This document shows positions 19,207 through 30,930 of a stretch of 64,000 nucleotides of DNA, in pieces. How positions within the stretch are numbered: the first letter of the stretch is position 1; every line of letters starts with the position of its first letter. The DNA is taken from contig NC_056758.1 in NCBI RefSeq assembly GCF_018687715.1, positions 15,071,501-15,135,500 on the forward strand, written 5' to 3'. Both the position numbers and the translations under genes were made by a program. The notes under the pieces are model-generated. The model saw nothing but the letters and a program-made list of their open reading frames with translations, was not told where the DNA came from and did not search any database. The stretch is from Carya illinoinensis (lineage: Eukaryota > Streptophyta > Magnoliopsida > Fagales > Juglandaceae).

Positions 19207-21597
19207 ATGTCTGCTTGGAGTCCTAACCCTTCTTCTAGACTGGTTAGAACAAAATCTGTGACATACTCAGATTGTGAATCACTTTCATTTGAGTAGGGGT
19301 GCTACTCGCACCATACGGTGCGGAGTAGCCCCCTCCCCGCACCCTGCCCCGCATGGTGCGGGGGTGGGGTTTTTCTCCCCTCCACCCGCCCCCATATCTC
19401 CGGGGCAGGGTACCCTGCCCGACTAGGCGAGGTGCGGGGCGGATACCCAATCTGCCCTGCCTTATTTCCACTTTAAATATTGACTATATTTTATTATTTT
19501 AAAAAATTATTTATAGATCTAAAAGTGATAAAAAAATATATTTTTAGATCTAAATTGTAAATTTAAATTTTGTAAATATAACTATAATTTAAAAATTATG
19601 TAGTTTTTAAATTTGTTAATGCATATTTTGTGTAAGTTGTAGTGTAATAGTTTTTAAACTATATAGTTTTTAAATCTACTAATGCATACTTTGTGAACAA
19701 GTCTAACAAATTATAATATATATTTATATATACACAATTTGTAAAATATAAATATATATTTATATATATAAACATATATTTATGTTTTTGTATATATAAA
19801 TATTAATGTTTAAATATATATATATATATATAATATATAGAAGTGAGGGTGGGGCGGGGGAAATGCGGGGCGGGGTTGGGCCCTCCCGCCCCCGCTAGGG
19901 GAACTAGATGCGGGGCGGGGGCCCCCGCCCCGGCCCATGCAGGGCGATGTACCCCGCCCCGTCGTGCAGGGGCAGGGCGAACGGGAGCGGGGTAGCGGGG
20001 TGCGGGGCCCCGCTACCCACCCCTACATTTGAATCATCCTCTGAAAGTCTTAGTACCATGGTTAAAGAGGAACACAATGAGAGGGAAGTAGTGAACCCTA
20101 ATAGGACTCTGAGATAATATTTGTAGCCTATTAGGACGAGTTCACCCTCATGCATCATCTAACCCTTAAATGCCAATAATTTCAATTTTAAATCTGGCAT
20201 GATTCCTTTGATACCTCGATTCCATGGGATGGAATCAAAAAACCCATATTTGTATATCAAAGAATTTGAGGAAGTGTGCTCCACATTCATGGATAGGACT
20301 TGCACTGAAGAGGTGATTAGGCTTAAGCATTTTCTATTTCATTAAAGGACAAAGCCAAAACTTGGTTGAACTCCCTAAGGCCTAGAACCATAGGATCATG
20401 GAGGGAAATGCAAATTGAGTCCCTAAAGAAAATTTTCCCCATGCACAAAACTACTGCATGAAAAAGACAGATCATGAACTTTGCACAAAAAGATACTAAA
20501 ACTTTCTACTAATGTTGGGAGAGGTTCAAAAATTTACTTAATGATTGCCCCCATCATGGGTATGAAAATTGGAGAATAATTAGTTTCTTCTATGAGGGTT
20601 TACAAACTAAGATGAGGCAATTTGTGGAAAAAATGTGCAATCGAGATTTTTTTAATAAAGAACCAGAAGAAGCCTTTGAATACATTGACTACCTATCTGA
20701 CAACGCTCAATCTTGGGACACTTAGATGTTCATGACAGAACAGAACCATTGAAAACCAATTCTGGAGGGGGTAAACACAATTTAAGGGAGGTTGATTATT
20801 TACATGCTAGATTGTCAGTAATGTCTAGAAAGTTAGATACCCTAGATGTGGATAGAACCAAGGAGGTCCAAGCTGTCTAGAAAATCCCCGAAACATGTAG
20901 AATTTGTTAGGATATAGGGCATGCAACTAGTGAATGTCCTACTATTCTAGCTTTTAAAGAAATCCTCTTGGACCAAACTAATGATGTTAACATGGTGACC
21001 AAACCTTTTGCAAGACCATCTTTAAATACTTACAATTCACAATGGAGGAATCACCCAAATTTCAGCTGGAGGAACGAGCACCCGGCTCAATCCTCCTCCC
21101 AAGCACATGGACCTTATCATTACACGCCTACCTCAGTGGGGCAAGGGCCATCTCAATATCATGCACCAGTTTTTGGACAGAGGAAAAACCTTGAAGAGAC
21201 AGTCCACCAAATGGCAACAACCCTTCAGCAATTCATGCAAGGGCAAGCTACCATAAATAGCCAAAACTCACAAGCTATCAATGCTATTAGAGGGTCACTA
21301 ACAAGGCTAACCACAATGTTGAGTGTGCAGGAGAAAGGGAAATTCCTTGCACAACCACAACCAAACCCTCAAGGACATGTTCATCAAGTGTCAGAAAAGG
21401 CTGAAGACTCAAGCTTGAAGCAAGTAAAAGTTGTCATAACTTTGAGAAGTGGTAAAACTCTGGAAAACCCCACTCTTAAGCAAGACACCACTGGTAAGAC
21501 TTCTACCCCACCTTGCATAGAAGCTGAAATAGAGCACTGCACAGCACCTGCTCCTTTCCCCACACGATTAGTCTCCTTACACAAAGATAAAAACTAG
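19207..21597 (+). pseudogene. Athila-2 gag, broken by a hAT-like insertion and stops
   Basis: Capsid polyprotein remnant. It starts at ATG 19207 (MSAWSPNPSSRLVRTKSVTY), is interrupted at 19294-20025 by a DNA transposon, and continues SSSESLSTMVKEEHNE. The conserved retrotransposon gag core follows at 20200-20720 (FHGMESKNPYLYIKEFEEV, KTWLNSLRP, ISFFYEGLQTKMRQF, NAQSWDT) with in-frame stops and a frameshift near 20335. A decayed CCHC-like part lies near 20895-20940, and the Gln/Pro-rich tail is open from 20968 to 21597. No full protein can be made. Confidence 0.85.
19294..20025. mobile_element. hAT-like nonautonomous element with GC-rich ends
   Basis: 732 bp starting TAGGGGTGctactcgc and ending gctacccacCCCTA, i.e. 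8-bp terminal inverted repeats TAGGGGTG. It is flanked by catttgag (19286-19293) and catttgaa (20026-20033), an 8-bp target duplication with one mismatch, as expected of hAT. Both ends (about 150 bp each) are very GC-rich, while the centre (19470-19840) is AT-rich with (TA)n runs. No transposase frame is visible, and removing it restores the gag frame. Confidence 0.8.
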
Positions 21598-22400
21598 GCT
21601 GAAATCCTGGAAGTTTTTAAACAAGTAAGGATCAACATACCCTTGTTGGATGCTATCCAACAAATCCCCACATATGCCAAATTTTTGAAGGACCTTTGCA
21701 CCATCAAAAGAAAATTAAATGTAAAAAATAAAAAAATAAATAGAAAAAAAGGCCTTCCTCACTGAGCAAGTCAGTGCTATCATTCAAAGCAACACCCCAC
21801 CCAAGTATAAGGACCCAGGGTCACCTACCATTGCTTGCATAATTGAAAATTCAAAGATTGGGCATGCATTGCTAGACCTAGGGGTTAGTGTGAACCTGAT
21901 GCCTTATAGTGTGTATGACAAACTAGGATTAGAAGAGTTGCAACCCACCTCGATCACACTGCAGTGGGCTGATAGATCCATAAAATTACCCAGGGGGTAG
22001 TGGAGGATGTTTTAGTCCAAGTAGATAAGTTCTACTACCCAGTGGACTTTGTTGTCCTTGATATGAAACTTTCCACAAATTCCACGTTTCAAGCTCCTAT
22101 AATTTTGGGAAGACCATTTCTTGCTATCTTAAATGCCCTAATAAATTGTAGAAGTGGTGTCCTCAAACTTAGCTTTGGAAATATGACCTTCGAACTAAAC
22201 ATTTTCAATTTGTGCAGGCAGGCCCAAGAAGTAGAAGAAGTGCCAGGAAGTAAACTTGCTAGAGAGCATCATCTCAGAAACCTCTCTATTGTCTTACCAA
22301 CTTACTAACTCAGTGCTTAATTTAGAAAATAATCTAGACTCAAATGACACTTCTAATGAAATTTCCCCTATTTCATGTGTAGGTGCTCAAACTGAGATGC
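21598..22400 (+). pseudogene. Athila-2 protease region
   Basis: Aspartic protease of the Athila polyprotein, in pieces. AEILEVFKQVRINIPLLDAI starts at 21598. After an A-rich indel around 21720-21760 the active-site region LLDLGVSVNLMPYSVY appears near 21870-21920, with DLG for the usual D[ST]G. 22000-22308 gives the second half: VDFVVLDMKLSTN and APIILGRPFLAILNALINC. Several frame changes separate these parts, so there is no active protease. It links gag to RT in the usual Athila order. Confidence 0.75.
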
Positions 22401-23680
22401 AATGGAAGCTAAAGGATGAACAATTACCTCTAGTGATAGTAATAGTAAAGCCATCAGAGGAGCAAATCCCAGCATTGGATCTTAAGCCCTTACCCACAGA
22501 ACTCAAGTATGCTTTTCTAGGACCTAATAGCACTTTACCCATAGTTATATCTTCTTGCCTAACCAATAGACAAGAAGAAGAGCTATTAAAGGTCCTTATA
22601 AAACATAAGAATGCCATAGGCTGGACCTTGGCTGACATTAAAGGCATAAATCACTTCATTTGCACTCATAAGATTTACTTGGAGGAGGATTCTAAGCCTT
22701 CTAGAGAAATGCAAAGAAGGCTTAATCCTTCAATGAAAGAAATAGTTAAGAAGGAGGTCCTTAAACTTTTGGATTTGGGTATTATTTACCCCATCTCTGA
22801 CAGCAGATGGGTTAGCCCCATTCAAGTGGTTCCAAAAAAATCTAGGCCGACTATAATTAAAAATGCAGAAAATGAGTTAGTGCCTACCAGGGTAACTACA
22901 AGCTGGAGAATATGTATATAGGAAGCTTAATGCTTCCACTAGGAAAGACCATTTTCCCTTGCCATTTCTTGACCAAGTCTTGGAAAAGGTAGCTGGGCAT
23001 GCATTTTACTATTTTTTGGATGGGTTCTCAAGCTATTATCAATTTGAACTAGCACCAGAGAACCAAGAAAAAACCACTTTCACCTATCCATTTGGGACTT
23101 TCGCATTTAGAAGAATGCATTTTGGGTTGTGTAATGCTACAACAACTTTTCAAAGGTGTATGCTTAGTATTTTCAATGATTTAATAGAGAATGGTTTAGA
23201 AGTCTTCATGGATGATTTCTCTATTTTTGGGGACACTTTTGAAAAATGCTTGACTAACTTGCAAGATGTATTGGCCAGGTGTGAAGAGAAAAACTTGCTG
23301 CTCAATTGGGAGAAGTGTCATTTTATGGCTCAGCAGGGTATAGTATTAGGACGCATAGTGTCCTCGAAGGGTATTGAAGTGGATAAATAAAAAATAGACC
23401 TGATTTCTAAGTTACCCACTCCTAAAACTGTGAAGGATATTAGGTCATTTTTAGGACATGTTGGATTTTATAAAAGGTTTATACAAGGGTTTAGCTCCAT
23501 TTCTAAACCCTTGTGTAAATTGCTTATGCATAACACTAAATTTGAGTGGAAATTAGAACATCAAGAAGCTTTTGACCAGCTGAAACACATACTAACTATA
23601 GCCCCTATCATGCAACCCCAAGATTGGTCCCTCCCTTTTGAAATTATGTGTGATGCCAGCGACTTTACCATAGGGGCTAT
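22256..23680 (+). pseudogene. Athila-2 reverse transcriptase and start of RNase H
   Basis: The connection and RT domains span 22256-23680. Visible motifs are LTNRQEEELLKVLIKHKNAI and GWTLADIKGINHFICTHKI upstream, RT fingers near 22960-23120 (VAGHAFYYFLDGFSSYY, FGTFAFRRMHFG), the active-site box FMDDFSIFG near 23209-23235, thumb ([16 protein letters not shown]) and the beginning of RNase H ([14 protein letters not shown]). A frameshift lies near 22900 and a TAA at 23387. At 23680 the frame is interrupted, one codon after GA, by the solo LTR and resumes at 26126 with [19 protein letters not shown]. Confidence 0.85.
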
Positions 23681-26125
23681 TGATAAAGGGTTAGAATTGC
23701 ATAATTAAGTTGTTTAAATGAGTGATTTATTTTATCAAATAAGGATTGAACACTTAATTATGCATCAAATTCTAATATTGAATGTCAAATTAATTGATGC
23801 CAATATTTTTGCACATCAAAGTCTCATATTTGCCCTTGAAATACTTAAACTATAATATCATTTCATTTATATATTGTAGGGCATTTATGGAATGAAAGAA
23901 AGAATGGGACCTATGAGAAAATAGAGAAATTGATTATGGTTTTATGGAACCTCATCTAATAGAGATCAAATGCAACATCATTCGGATCACACCAACTCAC
24001 ACATGCAGAAAGAAAATCATTTGGACAGCAACCACTCACTCGGGCACCACATGGACAGCAGCCACTCACACCAGCTCACACAAGCTGCTACAGCAGGAGA
24101 AGAGAACTTACACATGCAGCAACAAACCCACTCGGGCAGCACGTTACAATAGACTCACACATGCAGAAAAGTGCAAAGACAGCAGCCTTCGGACAACACT
24201 CATTCGAAATGCACACATGCAGAAAACATGGGACCAGCTCACACATGCAGACCAGCATGCAATACACATGCAGACCAACAAACTCATTCAGACTCACAAA
24301 TCTAGACCAGCATGCAATACACATGCAGACCCACAAACTCATTCGGATTCACACATGCAGGAGCACATCACACATGCAGAAAAGTGACACAGCCGGACTC
24401 ACACATGCACACATGCAGACCAAACTCACATGGACAGCACACAACCTGCACGTTACAGAACAGAACTTACACATGCAGCAACAAGATCACTCGGATGTGC
24501 AGCAGCTGGAACAGTAGGCCCTCAGTTTTGACAGAAGAGATCACGCTGGCACCCAATAGAGATCAGATGCTGATTGCTGAAGCATTGAGGATTCGGTTTT
24601 AGCTTTTGCATGGAAGCACGTTGAAGACAGCAGGTTTTATTCCTTTTGATTGGTTCTACAAAAGCACATGGGTATGCGCTGGAACGGGAAGGAGGCTGGG
24701 CGGAAGCTTTTATTGATGATTTTCTCTGTTTCTTTGATGATGGATTCGGCTACAGCAGAACCTAGCTTAGCTTAGAGTTGTTATTTTCCTTCATTTTTGC
24801 TTATTTTTTTTGTTTAAGCTGGAAAACAGCAGAGGGGGGGTAGTCTAGGATTTATTTTCTTTCTTTGCTTTAAGCTTGGGCGGCTATTTTTGTTTTTCCT
24901 GGCACATTATATTCTTCTTTTCATTTGAGACGCTGTGGGGGGGCGGTTGTTTTCATTTTTCTACATTTATTTCGTTTGGCCTTTTGATCTTCATGGCTGG
25001 AGGTTGTCAATATTGGCTACAGCAGTAGCTTAACTTGGAGTTGTTATTTTCCTTTCATTCGTTTAGACGGAGAAGCAGCTGGTTTTGTTTTTATTTTCAT
25101 TCTTCTTTCGGTTCCAGACCTGGACAGTAGAGTAGGCTAGTTTTATTTTTCTTTCCTTTTTCGTTTAGCAGAAAACAGCTGGTTTTGGCTTTTTACCCTC
25201 ACTTTCTTTTTTTTTTCGTTTAGTTCTAGGGAGTAGAGTGTAGCTGAGTTTTAATTTCTTTGCTCTTTTCTTTAAGGAGGCAGGTGGCTGTTTTTGGAAG
25301 GATTCAACTTGGCTTTTCCAATAGACGGATAGTAACGTGGTAGTTGAGAGTTTTTAATTTTATTTCTTTTCCTGTTTTTCTTCTTTACGTTTTTCTTTCA
25401 TCTAGCATTTTGGAGGTGGTTTTCTTCTTGGTTAATTTTTGGCTTTCGGCTTATTTTTATTTTAGATTTCTTTTGCTTTCAGATTTTGTCATGACTCATC
25501 TTAGACTTATCTTTGTTGTTAGAATTATCATGCGTAGCTAATTTTTGAAGCTTGGGTTGTGGAATGAAGCTTGATTTGTTTTGGATTCTAGTGTAATGCA
25601 ATATTTTGTCGATAAATGATGATCACTCTATATTACTAGTCGGATTTGAATTGAAAATAGATTGTGACTCTTGCTCTTGTTTTGTTGTTGACGTAAGGCA
25701 CAACAAAAGCTTGAAAACTATCAAGGCCTCTCTCAGTTATTTGTTAATGTGTGTTTGACTAGTAAAGTAGAGAATCCCTTAGGAAAATATTGCAAAACTT
25801 GAGCTTAGCTTTTTATCTTCCGTTTATCAATGCCTTGACTGGATTGTTAATCGAGAAAATTATCTAGAATCCGAAATAAAGAGAGTCTCATACCCAACCC
25901 AAGTGTTCGTTAATTTGTTTTTCTTAAGAAACTCTAATTTCAACTTCGATTATCTTTTTGCATTGCATTTGAATTTTATTTTCATCACTCATACTTGATT
26001 CATTTGTTACTCACAAATCTCTTGTATGCTTTGATAACCCATTGTCCTTGTGGAATACGATTCTGGACTTATCCTTGATACAACTTGACACTTCTACACT
26101 TGGAAGCACATTCGACCACGAGTCA
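23681..26125 (+). repeat. Solo LTR of the Athila-1 family inserted in Athila-2 pol
   Basis: 2445 bp from TGATAAAGGG to cacgagtca, flanked by gctat at 23676-23680 and 26126-26130, a perfect 5-bp target duplication. Start, middle (cagctggttttggct near 25170) and end (tggaagcacattcga) match the LTRs of Athila-1. There is no internal region, so it formed by LTR-LTR recombination after a full insertion. It disrupts the RNase H frame exactly between Ile-coding bases. Confidence 0.9.
24002..24477. promoter_or_regulatory. Array of 14 RY cores (CATGCA) in solo LTR U3
   Basis: CATGCA begins at 24002, 24113, 24160, 24216, 24244, 24256, 24267, 24311, 24322, 24354, 24373, 24404, 24412 and 24472, mostly as cacatgcag. 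This greatly exceeds chance and expands the five-copy cluster of Athila-1. Recognition by B3-domain regulators is an inference from the motif. Confidence 0.55.
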
Positions 26126-27817
26126 GCTATTTTAGACCAGTGTAGGGATAAATTTCCCTATGCAATTTATTATGCCAGTAAGACCTTGACTGGAGCTCAA
26201 AAGAATTACTCCACGACAGAAAAGGAGTTGTTGGCCATTGTATTTGCTCTAGATAAATTTAGAACTTATATCATAGGGTCACCTGTAGTTGTTTTTATAG
26301 ACCATGCTGCCTTGAAATATTTGTTTGCAAAAAAAGATGCTAAACCATGGCTGATTAGGTGGGTGTTGCTTTTGCAGGAATTTAATATAACAATTCACGA
26401 CACCAAGGGAGTGGAGAATGTGGTGGCTGACCACCTATCCAGATTAACTGTCTCTAAAACTGATTCTTCTTTGCCAATCTTTGAATCCTTCCCTGATGAG
26501 CAAATACTTTTAATTGAGAGTGCACCATGGTATGCTGACATTGTTAATTTCTTGGTGATAGGGAAAACACCTCCACATTGGAACCCTCAGGATCTACAAA
26601 GGTTCAAAGCAGAGGTAAAGTATTTCTTCTATGACAACCCTTACATGTTCAAATATTGCTCTGATCAAATAATCCGTAAGTGTTTCCCTGACAATGAGAT
26701 TTTTGCTATCCTGTCTGCTTGTCACAATGGGACTTGTGGGGGCCACTTTTCTACAAAGAAAACAGTGGCTAAAATATTATAATCTAGTTTGTATTGGCCT
26801 CATTTATTTAAAGATGCCTTAGAATTTTGCAAAAAGTGTGAGCCATGTCAAAAACTAGGAGGGATAACTAGGAGAAACATGATGCCCCTACACCCTATTC
26901 TAGTCTTGGAAATCTTTGATTGCTGGGGTCTAGACTTCATGGGCTCGTTTCCCCCTTCTTTTGGGTATATTTATATTTTGGTGGCGGTTGACTATGTCTC
27001 CAAATGGGTGGAAGCCATCCCTTGTAAAAAGAATGATCACCAAGTGGTGCTCAAATTCTTAAAAGACAACATAGTGTCTAGATTTGGTATGCCCCGGTCC
27101 ATTATCAGTGATAATGGAACACATTTCTGTGACAGATCACTAGAATCACTTTTTAAAAAGTATGGGATCCATCAAAAGGTGTCCACCCCTTATCACCCAA
27201 AAACCAATGGCCAAGTGGAATTAGCTAATTGGAAAATCCAGCACATTCTCAAAAAAACTGTTAATCCCTCAAGAAAAGATTGGTCTTTGAGATTGGTTGA
27301 TGCCTTGTGGGCATACAGGACTGCATATAAGACTATACTTGGTATGTCCCCATACAAGCTGGTTTATGGCAAGGCATGCCATCTCCCAGTGGAACTTGAG
27401 CACAAGGCTTACTGGGTAGTGAAGAAGTTCAAATTTCATGTGGAAAAGATTGGTTCTTTGTGAAGACTACAATTGTCTGAGTTAGAGGAGCTTAGGAGGG
27501 ATGCATATGAGAATTCTAAGCTAGCCAAGGAACACATGAAGGTCTTACATGATAGGAGCATTCTTAGAAAAAAATTTGAACCTAACCAGCAAGTCTTACT
27601 CTACAACTCTAGGCTTCATCTGTTCCCTAAAAAATTAGGATCTCAGTGGAGTGGGTCATACCTACTGAAATCAATTTCTCCTCATGGTGCCATAGAAATA
27701 ACAAACCCTCATAATGGTAATACTTTCAATGTGAATGGCCAAAGATTAAAGCCATTCTTAGGAACTTATGCACCAGAAACTTCTTCCATCCCATTACAGG
27801 AACCAACTGTCAAATGA
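26126..27817 (+). pseudogene. Athila-2 RNase H and integrase
   Basis: Continues the frame cut at 23680. RNase [48 protein letters not shown]. The integrase zinc finger is HNGTCGGHF with CKKCEPCQ (about 26720-26860). The core has [22 protein letters not shown] and [13 protein letters not shown], so the catalytic D, D and E are all present. The C-terminus is [15 protein letters not shown], ending PLQEPTVK. In-frame stops at 26779 (TAA for CAA) and about 27462 (TGA for CGA) are single C-to-T changes. It matches 9768-11972 throughout. Confidence 0.9.
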
Positions 27818-29105
27818 CCAAACTCCTATGCAAACTGCACTTTTCAACCTTAATTTAGTTGTTCCTTTGTTTTTTTTCTTTCTCTACCCCTCTTTTCTTT
27901 GCTCATTCTTTTTGAGTTATTTCTTGCAAGATTCTGGCTTCATACTCCAAGCAGTTTGCATTGTAGGCATTACCCATTTTTTTTCTTTTTCTTTTCTCAA
28001 TGATAAGCTCTGCTCCTCAGGTAACATCTCTTCCCTTACTCTCCCAGCACACATTGAGAACAATGCTACAATTTAGTTGGAGGGAGGGGAGAAATTATCT
28101 CTCTGTTTTGGAATTATCTCTATGTTTTGGCATTATCTCTCTATTTTAAAAATAATAATAATAATAATAAATTATGTTTCTGATTTTCACATGCTAAAAA
28201 ATGATTTGTTGAAGTTATAATGGAGTGAAATCAAAATTTAGATCAAAAGAGGGACTTATCCATGTTATTTAGTTGTTAAACCAAGGAGAAAAAATGTTAA
28301 AAGTCTCTACCAAAACACATGCAACACAAGCCCAGCATGCCTAGAAAGACTACATTGAGTCATTGGTTGTTGATATACACTTCGGTGGTTTGGGACTCTT
28401 AAGAAATCTAAAATGAATGAGAAAAGGGACAAGCCAGGGATTGAAAAAAATGAAAAAAGAAAAAGAAAAAAAAACCTCTAAGTAGTCTAGTGATAAGGGC
28501 TTATTTGTGAAAGTGTGGGTAAGTGCACATTCATAAGTCTGACCCCTATTAGAAAACCAAGAGGTACGGCAACCTAGTGATAAGGGCTTATTTGTGAAAG
28601 TATGGGTAAACGCACATTCATAGGTTTGACCCCCACTAGGAAAACACCAAAAAAAAAAAAAAAAAAAAAAAAAAAAGAAGAAGAAGAAAGATTTACATTT
28701 GTGTTTTGGAAAATGCTGCCTATAACCAAGTGTAATAGCATGAAAGCCACCATTACAATGGTTTTGAGTTAGAGTAAGACCATGTGGTTATCTCATATTG
28801 GCTATTGTGATTGAAGCTTCTAATGCCTCTTGGTAGTCAATCTTGGAATTCTAACCCTCTTCCCATGCACTTACAAGGAAGCAAACTTTGTTGCATTTAA
28901 TCCCCTTGGTTGATTTACTAAATTGTGTATAAACCCCCAGTTGACATCCCATTTCAGACTAATTTACTCCAAAGTTCCTAAACTCAACAAATGTAATTCA
29001 TAGCATGTGACTCTCAGATCCTTTGGAATGCCATTTGGTAACCCCCTTGTGTATGATTCCATTCACTTTGTTTGATAGAGACTAGCAAAAAGCTAGTTGG
29101 GGGGG
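27818..29105 (+). other. Athila-2 3' untranslated region and polypurine tract
   Basis: Noncoding, parallel to 11973-13189 of Athila-1. It contains an (AAT)n run near 28149-28171, two tandem SINE-like blocks, a poly(A) run of about 27 (28649-28676), and ends with the polypurine tract agctagttggggggg before the LTR start at 29106. Short ORFs here are not supported as genes. Confidence 0.8.
28479..28645 (+). repeat. Two tandem SINE-like blocks
   Basis: Two ~83-bp units begin near 28479 and 28562, each with a tctagtgataagggc / cctagtgataagggc A-box-like start and a tctgacccc / tttgacccccac B-box-like end, and are followed by poly(A). They correspond to the single block at 12631 in Athila-1, with the B boxes more decayed. 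Confidence 0.5.
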
Positions 29106-30386
29106 TGTGATTGAGTGGAAATATTATCAAAATTTAGCATGAAAGCTAAGGTCTTTTGGTCTTAAAAAGTTACTTACACACATTCATACCCTACATTTCA
29201 GATGGAGCATTACAGGGTCAAAATGGGAAAAAAAGAAGTGCATTTTCACTCTGCCACTTAACTCTCACCCAACACTTAGAAGAAATGGGAAAAACTGAGC
29301 CTTCTCGAGTGCCCTAACCCTTGTTACTCTACATTGCAGACTCCACACCTCAGAACCGCATGGAATTGGAGGGAGTAACAACCTGGAGAGAGATTGTAGC
29401 AGAATCATTGGAGAGGATGAAGGAAGAGAGGCTAAAAGGAGAGTGGTGGGACGTGAGAAGGACAGTAGGGATTTTTCTGGCAGAGCTCCAAACCATCACT
29501 CAAAGAGGATTTTGTTTGCAATCTGGATTTTCTTTGTTCCTTTTCATTTTCTAGTGTGATGGATCATTTCTTTTTTGATTTTAACAATTTATTTTCATAC
29601 TTGATGGAAGGGTAAATCATCAAGTAACCTAGGTCAAGGGAATCCTTTGCACAGTGGGGTTTCGCTTGGTGGTTTTGGTTCTTGTTTTGGTTTTAATTTG
29701 TACTCGTCTGGAATTCTATCAGTTTCATAGAAATCAAGTTTAGAGGTTCATCTGTAATCCTTTTTGACTCATTGTTTACTCTGGGCAAAGTAGGTGCTTA
29801 AGGGACATAGACCCTAATTTTGGATTACTAAATGTCTGATGTTGATATGAAATATGTGAGGTTATGCAGAAAGTTTTTGTTAGTGCTGAAATCATATACA
29901 TTCTCCATATGCTTTGTTATTGACTAAAATTGCATGTGATGGTTTTTATAAATGCCAATCCCCATTGAAACCCCTCGGTGCAAAGAGGACCTATAGCATA
30001 GGTACTCGCTTAAAGTTTTTCTTGAGAAACTTTCTAAATACTTCACTTGATTTCCTTTGTCCATGCTCATAGTTTGGCTTCTCGCCTATTTTAGTTATAA
30101 ACTTCATAGTGTTACTAAATACACCACATGTTGTTCACATTAAGCATTTCTAAAGGGGTAGCAAGCTTTATTTTTAACTCTCGAGCTGTCACTTAAACTT
30201 GTCCCGTGGTTCTAAGGAATTTTAGTTTAGCTAAAACTCCATTCTCTTGACTCTGTTAATTCCAATATTTTCCTTAGTGCAAACAAAACTGGAAATGCCT
30301 TGATCCCTGTAAAATCAACCTTGGACTCCCATTATACTCAAGTTGAACACCTTCTGCACTTGGAAGGCAATTTAAAAAAAGAGCCA
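29106..30386 (+). repeat. 3' LTR of Athila-2
   Basis: 1281 bp from TGTGATTGAG, directly after the polypurine tract, to gagcca. Its last 832 bp match the 5' LTR (18086-18919) with a few substitutions. Its first ~450 bp are unique in this window because the 5' copy lost them; the small ORF at 29321-29554 lies in that part and is not supported. It is followed by ctcgg and Tat-2 gag. Confidence 0.8.
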
Positions 30387-30885
30387 CTCGGCATGCGACC
30401 TTTCCTGGGAACTCGTGTAGTGTCATGTGGGCCTTGAACATCTCCAAGTGTTCCAAAGGATCCTTGGGCCTGTCGCACACTTTCATCTGGGGGACCTTGA
30501 ATTTGAGCAGGAAATGGACAACCATAACTCTTGCGCTGTACGGTAGGTCCATGCTAGTGAGTAGAGAATGACGCGCCATCCGTTTGGCCATCTTTGCATA
30601 CTTATCCTTGGGCTTTCAGAGCTCAAGGTGCATCCTGCATCTCTCTTCCTCGGTCGTGGTGATTTTAGGGATGCACCATGATTCGGCATGCTCGTTGTGG
30701 CTGGGTTCCGTTCCTCCTACCAGTTCTTTATTGGTCCCCCTTAAAGCGGCATTTTCTTGGTGAAGTGTCCCCACGTCCTCCATTAGTTTTTTTATCATGT
30801 CTCTCATCTCAGTAGGTCTTGCTTCCATTACTTCGCATTGTTCTCCCACCCTTCATGTGGTTTGGGACTGTGTCATTGCCGGCAT
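30387..30885 (-). pseudogene. Tat-2 gag N-terminal part
   Basis: Minus-strand gag. It likely starts at ATG 30885 (MPAMTQSQTT), has a stop ten codons in, then a coiled coil VGEQCEVMEARPTEMRDMI with LMEDVGTLHQENAALRGTN. After a frameshift near 30620 comes the capsid core: ARHSLLTSMDLPYSARVM, KVCDRPKDPLEHLEMFKAHM and EFPGKVACR. The last residues abut the Athila-2 3' LTR; the LTR then supplies unrelated codons. The rest of the capsid (about 150 codons) is missing on the other side of the insertion. Confidence 0.8.
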
Positions 30886-30912
30886 ACAAATGACACACTT
30901 CTATAGGAACAA

Positions 30913-30929
30913 TCCCATAGATGGCGTCA
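30913..30929 (-). other. Putative primer-binding site of Tat-2
   Basis: On the minus strand TGACGCCATCTATGGGA follows the LTR end by one base. It resembles the TGGCGCCGTCTGTGGGA-type primer-binding site of Tat elements with several transitions. The primer tRNA is not assigned. Confidence 0.55.
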
Positions 30930-30930
30930 C

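Larger units (their letters stand above)
18072..30386 (+). mobile_element. Athila-type Ty3/gypsy element Athila-2, nested in Tat-2
   Basis: Plus-strand element with truncated 5' LTR (18072-18919), tRNA-Asp primer-binding site (18926-18943), broken gag (19207-21597), protease, RT, RNase H and integrase (21598-27817, with a solo LTR inserted at 23681-26125), 3' untranslated region, polypurine tract and 3' LTR (29106-30386). No matching target duplication is found (ctcgg follows the 3' LTR) because the left end is deleted together with part of the host Tat gag. Multiple stops and a hAT-like insertion in gag show that it is old and inactive. Confidence 0.85.

Noticed and set aside
19244..20158. 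ORFs rich in Gly/Pro/Arg on both strands
   Set aside because: They cover the GC-rich ends of the hAT-like element and have no family; a compositional artefact.
24002..24477. CRISPR-like spaced short repeats
   Set aside because: Units are short (about 9 bp), irregularly spaced, in a plant LTR; no regular spacers and no associated genes.
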